Assembly: GCA_025266875.1 (NCBI GenBank) | Contig: JALLLT010000016.1 | Span: 558,001-622,000 of the forward strand | Source: Fennellomyces sp. T-0311 | Taxonomy: Eukaryota; Mucoromycota; Mucoromycetes; Mucorales; Lichtheimiaceae | Reading direction: 5' to 3' | DNA: 64,000 nucleotides | In this document: positions 55,578 to 64,000 of the stretch, piece after piece | Layout: each line of letters begins with the position of its first letter | Numbering within the stretch: the stretch's first letter is position 1 | The notes under the pieces: generated by a model | What the model saw: only the letters and a program-made list of their open reading frames with translations | Database searches by the model: none | What the model was told of the DNA's origin: nothing | Translations under genes and position numbers: made by a program

Positions 55578-56400
55578 ATGGATCCGGCACGCGTAATGTG
55601 TGATGAAAATGAGATATATTTGTTGTCTGTTGTGTTCATGCAATTTCACGGTCAAATTTTGGTTCGCTTACGTTTTCATTGTGAATCTTATATCCCTTGC
55701 GGCCAATACGCGTTACTAAATATACCGTGTCCTCATGTGCTATTCCTAGACCTGGAACTACGTTCTCCCGTCACAATAGCTAGGTCTTTCGTTGTTGGGT
55801 ATCCAAGACGTGGCTAGTGGAAAAGGGGGGGGTGGAGAAGCGAGGTGGTACTGTATTATTATGAAACAAGAAGAAAATTGATTCGAGTGATTGACATGGC
55901 AACACAAAAAGTCGGTTGCCGGGATATGTGGGCAAATTCATATGTCCTAATCCATGGCAACGAGCTGACTCAGATGATGATGCAACGCGTATACGTAGAC
56001 AGGGTCGCTCGCGAGGCTCTGTGGGCGGACTTGGCGGGTTGTGGCACAGTGAAGTTGGGGCTGATCAAGTTTCGATACGATCAAGCATCCATTTATGTGT
56101 TATTAGGCGAGTTTCCCTTTTTGCGATGGTGGCAAGGTGTGACACAGGCAACCCACAGCGTCTGGCGGGCAGGGCAGCGGGGGTACGAGGGGATCGGCGG
56201 GTTGTGCTGACAGGGTTGATGATGACGGCTATGACGGAGGGAGCAGCGAGAGTGGCGGCGGAAATGTTGGGGGTGGGGGAGGAGGCGATGTAAAAAAGAG
56301 GAAAGGTAATTTCTTCTCGATGGAGCTGCAAATGCGACACAAGAAAAAAGGACATCAACCGTATATTGCCCCATTGGCCGACCACAAACATATCCTTTTT
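55578..56400 (+). CDS. possible lineage-specific gene
   Basis: An ATG at 55578 opens an 79-codon frame (MDPARVMCDENEIYLLSVVF). Further frames downstream have biased composition: NPWQRADSDDDATRIRRQ and, in another frame, a Gly-rich run DGYDGGSSESGGGNVG followed by KKRKGNFFSMELQMRHKKK. These could be exons of an orphan gene with a disordered C-terminus, but no consistent splice path was found and no domain was recognised. Confidence 0.2.
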
Positions 56401-56743
56401 TTTTTTGCTCTTTCTTTTTTTCTTTTTCTCAACAGTCTTCGTGTCCTCTCTCTCTTTTTTTTTACCACCGCCGGGCCTTTAACGCGCTCCACGTTTTTAG
56501 AGTTTTTGTGAATCGCATTGCTGTCGTTGTGTCATTCCGGATTCGAGCTGTTATTGACATACGAAGTTTTTTTCCTTTTATTTATTTTCCTCTCCGCTTG
56601 TTGTGTCTCTCTTCTTCCCTCGTTCCCTTTGCTCCCCTTTGCGCTTCTCTTCCCTCTCTTTCTCTCTCTCTCTCTTTCTCTCTCTCTCTCGCCTTCCCTC
56701 CTTCCGACAGGTCCGAGACTCCGAAACAACCACTGAACTTTTG
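56401..56743 (+). promoter_or_regulatory. pyrimidine-rich leader of the zinc-finger gene
   Basis: The stretch is almost continuous C and T, including a (TC)n tract at about 56650-56695. It most likely forms the core promoter and 5' untranslated leader of the gene that starts at 56744. Confidence 0.5.
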
Positions 56744-58733
56744 ATGGCCAGCAGCTTCAGCGATATGATGAACGAGCCCGCCATGTACGCTCTTGGCGAT
56801 GACAGTAGCAGCAGTAGCAGCAACAGGAGTGCTTCGCTTCCAATGCAACATAATCAAATGATGACATCGCCCGTAGCACCCGCCCACCACTACCACATGG
56901 TAATATATAAGGGCGTCTGTTTGTTGCTTTTTGTGCTGATGTTTCTGATATATGCGAAATGCATCCATAGCAGCCGCCGGCCATGCCCTACAAACCCATC
57001 GATCCCGTCGCGTCTCAGTTGATGCACAAGCAGTATATGGCCGAGCATGTCACCCCCGCGCCCGTTGTCAAGAGCCAAGCCCATTCGAACTACTTTATGC
57101 CGTCCGTGACTCAGCCAACCGCTGGCTTCGTGTATAACCCCACCACCACCGCTCCAACTTCGCCCATGGACTATGCAATGCTCAACTACAATGACCAGTA
57201 CATGCTGCAGCACCCCGTGTCATCGCCAATGATGGTCGATTACCAGGCATTCCATACCGCCATGACCACAACTGACACTAGCTCAGATATGGCCGCAGCC
57301 ATGTACAACACCAACGCAGTCTACCATGCTCCTCCCGTTCCCGTTCCTGCCCATCCTCCGCCCGCTCCCGTCGCTTCCTACACGCCCGTCGTGCCTTCCA
57401 ACACCAAAGTAAGTATTGGCTTGGCTGTCTGCGCTGAAATTGATTCTCAACCGTGGCTATAATAAAATCGCTTGGCAGATGCAGATGGTGGCACAACCCT
57501 CGATGATGATGTTGATGATGGGCGAGGCAGAACAACAACCGCAACCGGCTAAAAAGTCGGTTTCCCGGAGGAGAAGCACCATCACTGCCAAAAGCAGCCC
57601 AGATCTTCAACCTAACCAAAGTGAAGCCAAGATGAAACCATCGGTGCAGCAGCAGCAACAACAACAACAACAACAGCAGCAGCAGCAGCAGGCGACTAGC
57701 ACGCGTCGCAACATGCCACGTCGTCACACCGTGTCCGGCCCTTACCGTCCACCGTCGACGGTCCAGCAAAAGACCAAGGAAGAAGAAAAGTACCGCAAGC
57801 TGCTCAAGGCGAAACGCCATCGCTCACTAGGCAAGCTGGAGATGCCTCCGGGAAGCCCTGTCGATGCGAGCAAGTGGCTCTCGCCGGAGACCACAACGGC
57901 ATCATCGTCTTCATCCATGTGTAGCCCGATTCTGTCCGGAAACAGCGATGTTTTCGAACAGGACCAGATGCTTCTGATGGACAAACTGGGCCAGCAGGCT
58001 GGCGATGCTCGTAAGTGTGTCATGATGGCGGCGATGGGCGGGTGCAGACAGCTAAGAATATGTGTATTCAGCCCAAGACGAGGAGGAAGAAAAGTACCAG
58101 TGCTTATGGGAAAACTGCTATCTGGAAATGCGAACGTTAGACGAGCTTATCATGCATGTGAAAGATATGCACATCGGCAGTGGCAAGGTAATTGTTTTGT
58201 TTGTGTTTCTATATACGACAGCTGATGAAAAATGGATAGGCGCTGTACTACTGCGGTTGGAAGGACTGTCCACGCAACCAGAAGCCGTTCACCAAGCGGC
58301 ACAAGATGCACAACCATCTGCGCACGCACACCGGCGAGCGGCCGTTCGAGTGCACTGAGCCAGGTAGGGAAAGCGTTTTTTCATTCTTTTTTTTTTGCTT
58401 CCGGCACAGCGCGTCTGGTAACACCCGATATTTTTAGGTTGTGGCAAACGGTTTTCACGGCCAGACTCGCTCACGACACACTCCAAGATCCATTCGAACG
58501 TGCGGCCCTATCTGTGCCAGTACGAGAACTGCGGCAAGGCGTACTACCACCTGCGCTCGTTGCGGAAGCATGAGCGCACGCACGAAGTCCGATACTTTGA
58601 TGGCGAAAGCACCATGCAGCAGGAGAGTAGCACAAGTGTATCGCATGCCTCAGACAACCCTGTTGCGAGCCTTGTGCCACAGTCGGGTGACACTGCGCTA
58701 CTGGACTGGTGCGGCACCAACCCATCCTTCTAG
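56744..58733 (+). CDS. C2H2 zinc-finger transcription factor with polyQ tract
   Basis: Six exons start at ATG 56744 (MASSFSDMMNEPAMYALGDD). The N-terminal 280 residues are disordered, rich in Pro, Met and Ser. A run of about 17 Gln lies at 57645-57692. A basic stretch (STRRNMPRRHTVSGPYRPP) follows. The finger array starts with CLWENCYLEMRTLDELIMH and a split CGWKDCPRNQKPFTKRHKMH. Classical fingers follow: FECTEPGCGKRFSRPDSLTT and YLCQYENCGKAYYHLRSLRK with TGERPF and SNVRPY linkers. The first two fingers have the long Cys-Cys spacing of the Gli/Zic/PacC group. DNA target and ortholog are unknown. Confidence 0.85.
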
Positions 58734-58950
58734 ACAGAGACACATAGCACACGCACACACACACGGCACGCGTTTATTTCATATATATATATTTATCGTT
58801 ATATTTCTTTCTTATGTATACCAAGAGGCAACTGAAAAAAAAGAAGAGACAAGATACCCCCTCATTTTCATTGTAGTAAAGAAAAAAGAATGTCGTCGCA
58901 CAAGCCAGGCTTTATTTTTTTGCTTTCCTTCTTCCTTTCCCTTTGACACA

Positions 58951-59566
58951 ATGCCCTCGACGCCTCCGCTGCTGATGCCCACCACCGACTTTGACGACCC
59001 CGCCGCCCAGCAGATCCTCGACGACGATCCCGCCTGGCACATGCTCGACGAGGATCCCCCGCCGCCACCCTCCCCCGATCCACCGCAAAAGCCAGACGAC
59101 CAGCCACCGCAAGAGTATGGACGGCTGTTACTGATGAAACCACATGATTGTTTATCATGCAAAAAAAAAAAAACTAGTGAAACCACCTCCCCACTGGATG
59201 TCGACACCATCAACACCAAAGTGAATGGTATCGTCCTCCGCACGCACGTACATCCGTAGAGGCTGACCTGTGCTCCGTAGAGTTGGTCCAGGCGCTCGTG
59301 GATGCGATGCAGCAGACCACCGAGTACATCTGGTACGTGCCATGTATACGGCCCTTGCCATCCAAGAGCCAGATTAACCAATGGCACGCAACGACAGCCA
59401 AGCTGAAGAGGTCACACGGTCGATGGTCGACGGATTGCAAGGCTACCGCGAATCCATCAACAAGCGCGGAGATCAGCTCGAGCAAACGTGGCAGGAGATG
59501 CGTCTGTATGCCAGAAACATCGCTGGTCATAGGACTCCGGCCGCGCACGTACAGAATGCGGATTAA
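58951..59566 (+). CDS. small acidic-proline N-terminus, coiled-coil protein
   Basis: Four exons join in frame to about 144 aa. The N-terminus is acidic and Pro-rich (DDPAAQQILDDDPAWHMLDE, then PPPPPSPDPPQKP). The rest is a heptad-like helix: LVQALVDAMQQTTEY, EEVTRSMVDGLQGYRESINK and RGDQLEQTWQEMRLYARNI. Size and helical content recall small subunits of BLOC-1/BORC-type complexes, but no specific family was recognised. Introns have normal GT-AG ends and lie at about 59115-59176, 59228-59280 and 59333-59398. Confidence 0.6.
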
Positions 59567-59627
59567 ATGGTCTTTGTTAATGTACTTTGAAACGATATAA
59601 TACAACTGTGGCTCTTTTTTACGCGCT

Positions 59628-61245
59628 CTATTTGCTTTGCTCTTCTTGTTGGTAGTTCTCCAGCTTGATGTCGTTCAGGCCAAGTGCCTCGTTTGTGTCC
59701 CAGTCACGATCGTAGCTTTCGATGGTCATTTCCGGATCATCGTCGGGCGCGTACAGGTTCTACAAAGCATTCTTTGAGTCTCCCTTTGGGCCTGTACCAT
59801 GTGCACTGCATACCTGAAGATACGAGTTGGAAAGAGGATCATTGAGGACCAGAGTGACCGGTATGCGCTTGCCATCCGCCACTTCAGTCAATCTCTCCAA
59901 AAAGTCTGTCCATCGCTGCCGGCTTTCGTCGGTGGTCGAATCGCCATGCATAAACGGCACGCGTTCTTGCAATTCGTCATGCACCTGTCTCAGCAAGCCC
60001 TCGACCGTCGTGAAACGGCCACCCAAGGTACCAGGCGTCAGCTCGAGATCAATTTCAGGAATAGACAAACCGCACGTTTCGGACTGTACATAAACATCAA
60101 TCGCCTGTAACATGACACAGACAGATCACCCTTTTTTTTTACATACCTTCAAGATATCACGCGACAAGTCCTCTGCATCAGTGATCTTGAGCGTAATCTT
60201 CTTGCCTTGTGCGGAAATGGGCCCACCGGCCTTGACCTCGTTGCTCTTGTAACCGCACTGTTCACAGCTAGTGGCCATGATGACGACTTCCTTGAAATGA
60301 GGGATATCCATGACGTGCATATTGGTCTGACTAGGAGCATTGCAGTGCGAGCAGTTGGCAGGGAACGATAGCACTTCGGGTGTCTCGTCGTCATCGCCAC
60401 TTGCTGGCAGCTGTGGCTGCTGCTGTTGCTCTTGTGATTGCAATCCCAAAAATTCGTTCTGCTCCGGCGTACGCGTGTACCAACGCACCGTAAGCTTTGG
60501 ATCCTGTGCAGGCAAGCATCTGTTTTCGATATACGAGTTGCCTGAAGCATCATCGATCGTCAGTGTGAATGGTTGCTTGCCCTCCTGGTACGCCGTCAGT
60601 TGCTGAATGACGGCTTCGATTTTGTTATAAACGTCTTCGTCGGTATGCTTGCGTACGGGTTGGCCTTCAGCCAAATCTTCAATGGCATTGGTAACAAGAC
60701 CTTCAACGGTGGTCAACAAACCACGTCGTCGGCTAGGAGGAATTTCAAGCTCGAGCTCTTCGAATTTAACCGAGGCAAAGTCGGATTTGACGAGTTGACG
60801 ATCAAGGTCCTGTGTTTTTATATTAGTTCGACATGCCGCACACTGAATATCGCCTGTTTTCGTTTTTACCTCTTTGCCGGCAACCTGACAACTGACAGTT
60901 TGGCCCTTTTCGTTGAACGCGCCAGCACTTTGCAATTCGTTGTTACGGAAACCGCAGTGAGGGCATTCAAAAGCCATGATAATAATCTCCCTATTGTGAA
61001 ATAAGTAAAAGGAGCTATACAAAGTCGTTATGTGCTCTTACTTGAAATGAGGAATCTTGGTGAAGAGCATACGGGTCGTACCCTATATTGTTTATGTGTG
61101 AGTGATCCAACACGTTCCTTTTGAAAACACGGCGAAATGAACATACCGTCTCATGGCACTTCATACATAAACTCTCAATCTCGGCGGGTTTAGAGTTGTC
61201 ATGGAGATCGACAAAGATGGGCTCGGATGCTTGTTGATCAGACAT
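59628..61245 (-). CDS. ZPR1: zinc-finger protein ZPR1
   Basis: ZPR1 binds eEF1A and, in animals, the SMN complex; recent work in yeast describes it as an eEF1A folding chaperone. The start [20 protein letters not shown] leads to the first C4 finger (CMKCHET, then [10 protein letters not shown]). The ZPR1 A domain follows ([35 protein letters not shown]). The second finger is [20 protein letters not shown] with [12 protein letters not shown], and the repeat domain has [20 protein letters not shown]. Both halves are thus complete. Four introns, one of about 60 bases in each finger region. The end is [20 protein letters not shown]. It is convergent with the small coiled-coil gene. Confidence 0.95.
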
Positions 61246-61552
61246 TTTTTTAAAAAAAACTATGTACGTGTAGCGGGTGCTGTCATGCCGCTCTTAAAAA
61301 AACTGGTGGCTGAAACAATACCGTACCCGCCCAATCATTTCTCGAAGATTCCACACTTGGTCATTACAAACATCGCTGTTCCATGACAACAAAATGTTCC
61401 ATGGCGATCTTTAAAGTTTAGTATGAAATGAGAGTAGTATCATCTAGAATGCACTAAAAGGCTATGTACGGAATGATGGGAGGGGATAGATCAGGTAATA
61501 GATACAAGTCGGTAAATATGAGTTTTCGGATGGATGGAGTATGTATATATAA

Positions 61553-64000
61553 CTACAAGGAGGTGACAGCTGGGGAAATGGATTCCGCTCGAAGATTATT
61601 GAGCAAATCCTCGGCAGATAGCTCATTCATCATTGCGTCGTTCAATTCATTGCCGTTTTCAACTTGCTCTTGCAAGGGTGGTTGTTGGAGACGCTGTTGG
61701 TTTCGTCGTCGTCTTTCTCGTCGTTGTCTATTTTCAGATTCTCCGGTTCTTAACTTTTCTAAGAGATTGTCCATCATACGACGGTCATCTTCCTTCATAA
61801 TACCGCCTGGGGTTGCCGGTTCTATTTTTTTTTATAAAAAAAAATTTAGCTGGCCAAGCGCAAGTGTGTATCCAAAGAACTTACCATCCATGTTCTCAAA
61901 CCCAGCTTCATCAGCCTCTCTAAGTGCTCTGAGACGTTCCTTTCGTGCTTCCTCATCGCGCTTTCGTTTCGCTTCTCGTTCGATCCTCTGCGCTTGCTTT
62001 TCTTCTGCGATAGTTGCTTCTTTCCAGCTTTGTCCAAACTTTGCAAAGATACTGAAAAAATCATCCGGTCGCATCACCTTGGGATTCTCGCCATAGTATG
62101 TCATGACATCCTTCCACTTTGCATCCATGTTGATATAAAGCATCTCCAATTCCTCAAACCGCTCGGTGGCGGCTGTTCGATGCTTGGACATGACTTCAAG
62201 GAATCGGTCGTCTTCATCCAATTCAACGTCTTGCCACTTTGTATCCAGCTCGGCATCCAATTTCTTGAGATTCTGGCGCATATCTGTGTATTGCTCCACA
62301 ATGTCATTCACAGTTGCCATGACTGCCATAGATGTTAGGTTCTTTATGTATGTTCTGAAAGCATTGTATACTTACTTCTTGCTGCCTGTTGAACATTGCG
62401 AAGGTCATGCGTGAAGCGTTGGATGTGTGGGAAATTGCGACGAGTGATACCAACCAAAACATTCAAGAGTGTCATCGATGATGAACTCGATGCCTTTGTA
62501 TCCGCGAGCTAGACAACAATTGTTTCAGTCACTCATCAACTTTTTCAGCTGTTGAGCCTTTTTACCTTGTTAATACTGCCAACACGCATACCAAAAGCAC
62601 CACCTTGCAGACTTGATGCGTTCATGTAATTACCAAGCATCAAGATCAGCTATAACACACTGTTAATTTCACCACTATCGTCTGTCATTGATATACATAC
62701 ACAAAGCAATTCCTTGAGGCTTGATGAATTGCGTAGATTGTCGGATACTTCCACTACCATTGTCATATTCTAAAGCACAGTTAGTACAAAATATCGCTAC
62801 ATCGCCATTAAAATACTTTACCTTGGTTAGCTGCTCGTACCGTTCCCAAAACTGCACTCGGAATAACATAAACTGCAAGCGTGCTTCGTATCTATACACC
62901 TTCATCATCTATAAATATGGAAAAAAGTTTAGTTTCTTTTTCTCCTTCGTCAAGCGTTCGTGGATTATACCTCAACGATAAACTGCTCAGGTGTATCGAG
63001 AGCCTTGCGCTCCTCATCCGACGCATTGACATATTTTTCCATGGTCTTGAGGTCATCGTCGTTGCTCGGTGCGTATTGAATCAGGTTGCTGAGCAACGTT
63101 TCAGTACACAATTGATCATCGACAGAAAGGATATGATGTCGCACTTGAGCAAATGATTCATAATGCTTCAATCGTGGCAACACCGTGATATCTAAAGTCA
63201 ATAGCAATTAATAAGTCCAATTTTACATACTTGGCATATACAAGCTTACTCAGACTTCGACTCTTCTCCTTGTGCAAGAATTTGACCGCATCACGACGTT
63301 CTTCCATCTTTTTCATTTTGCGGTCAAACAACGTATTGACCTTGGCAGCGAAAATGGTGTCGATCTTGTCCAATTCACCGGTACGATGCAAGACATCTTC
63401 GAATTCACTCTCATCGATACCGTCCAAAGCCCATACCGTCTTTTCAACACTATGCGCCTCGAGTTTTTGCCATTGCAGATTCTTCAATTTGATTTGAGGA
63501 TAATGGTGTAACTCTTTACGTTTCGGGCCGCTCGGGACAGGTGGGATGATATCTGCATAAATAATTAGCACTAAACCATTATTAGCTTGGTTGTATGACA
63601 AACCTTCTGCAGCTTTTGTGCCAGGCGGCGGTGGTGGAGGCGGAGGAGCATCTGGGCCTCCGGATAGTGCTACAGTACAGAAAATTAATAATTATTACGA
63701 CGCCTTACACTTGGTAAGTTCATCAGTCTTACGCATTGGCGGAGGAGGTGGAGGAGGAGGTGGGGGTGCACCAGATGCTATAACGGGAATTAATAGACGC
63801 ACGATATAGTATAGAAAGACACCTACCGGGAGCTGGTGGAGGGGGTGGTGGAGGTGGCGGAGGTGATGGGGATGCTACAAAATGTTAATTAAAGCACGTA
63901 CTCTTAGAATATCATCGGAACTTACCAGGCGTACTAGCTGGTGCGGGCGGAGGAGAAGGTGGTGGCGGCGCAGGGGCAGAGGGTCGAACTAGTGGGTTAA
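61553..64000 (-). CDS. formin (FH1-FH2-DAD), partial, runs off the right end
   Basis: Formins nucleate and elongate actin filaments; FH1 feeds profilin-actin and FH2 caps the barbed end. The visible part starts with FH1, made of four Pro-rich exons (63926-63988, 63827-63874, 63733-63777, 63604-63669). FH2 begins at GPKRKELHHYPQIKLKNLQW and continues with DGIDESEFEDVLHRTGELDK, LPRLKHYESFAQVRHHILSV, the hallmark LILMLGNYMNASSLQGGAFG and LNVLVGITRRNFPHIQRF. A charged linker (QAQRIEREAKRKRDEEARKE) is followed by a DAD-like motif MMDNLLEKLRTGESENRQRR with a basic flank. The stop is at 61553-61555. The N-terminal GTPase-binding and DID domains lie outside the window. Layout resembles Bni1/SepA-type polarity formins. 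Confidence 0.92.

Noticed and set aside
1..64000. CRISPR arrays, operons, ribosome binding sites or prophage
   Set aside because: The intron-rich genes show a eukaryotic nuclear genome, and no regularly spaced direct repeats were seen.

Overview
The window looks like one end of a fungal nuclear contig. Protein-coding genes on both strands are cut by many short introns of roughly 45-90 nt with GT(A/G)NGT donors and (C/T)AG acceptors. Products include Sm proteins, a PacC/Rim101 factor, an F-box/WD40 receptor, retromer and a formin. Taspase 1, a Gemin2-type SMN-complex protein and a DUF8032-like transcriptional protein, all rare or absent in yeasts, together with very compact genes, suggest an early-diverging filamentous fungus, probably Mucoromycota. 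That placement is an inference; no rRNA or other diagnostic locus is present.

Layout. Bases 1-28 are a C-rich (CCCACA)n tract that could be telomeric. It is followed by a Gemin2 homologue (-) and a TRF4-like poly(A) polymerase (+). After a gene-poor 1.5 kb come PacC, a FAT1-type acyl-CoA synthetase, SmD3 (-), RCL1, a Rab18-like GTPase and a second TRF4-like gene (-) that has lost one catalytic aspartate. An AT-rich gene-poor stretch of about 2.9 kb precedes a TPR/F-box/LRR gene (-). Then come bystin, SNRNP27 (-), NOP16, a DUF8032-like protein, a compact double-AAA ATPase, a small membrane protein, an EFM6-like methyltransferase and a C2/chitin-binding-module fusion (-). Bases 31-37.2 kb hold a branched-chain amino acid cluster: LEU2 (-), ILV5 (-) and ILV2 (+). 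VPS26 follows, then a 4.1-kb AT-rich gene desert, taspase 1, a SulP anion transporter with a STAS domain (-), a Cdc4-like F-box/WD40 protein, NDUFA1 (-), a Maf pyrophosphatase, a C2H2 zinc-finger factor with a long polyQ tract, a small coiled-coil protein, ZPR1 (-), and the 3' part of a formin (-) that runs off the right end.

Functional links. LEU2, ILV5 and ILV2 act in valine/leucine/isoleucine synthesis. ILV5 and ILV2 share a divergent promoter with three perfect TGACTCA (Gcn4-type) sites. RCL1, bystin/Enp1 and NOP16 are ribosome-assembly factors. Gemin2, SmD3, SNRNP27 and ZPR1 belong to snRNP assembly and splicing. These groups are mostly not adjacent and are probably coincidental except for the amino-acid cluster.

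Most interesting observations: a TRF4 paralogue pair in which one copy is a likely pseudoenzyme; an AAA ATPase whose second Walker B reads DQ instead of DE; an intracellular C2-coiled coil-CBM5/12 fusion; a formin whose FH1 region is built from four small phase-1 exons with lengths divisible by three; the BCAA gene cluster with Gcn4 sites; and three GC-AG introns. Exon borders were derived by hand from reading frame and splice consensus; no alignment or transcript data were available.
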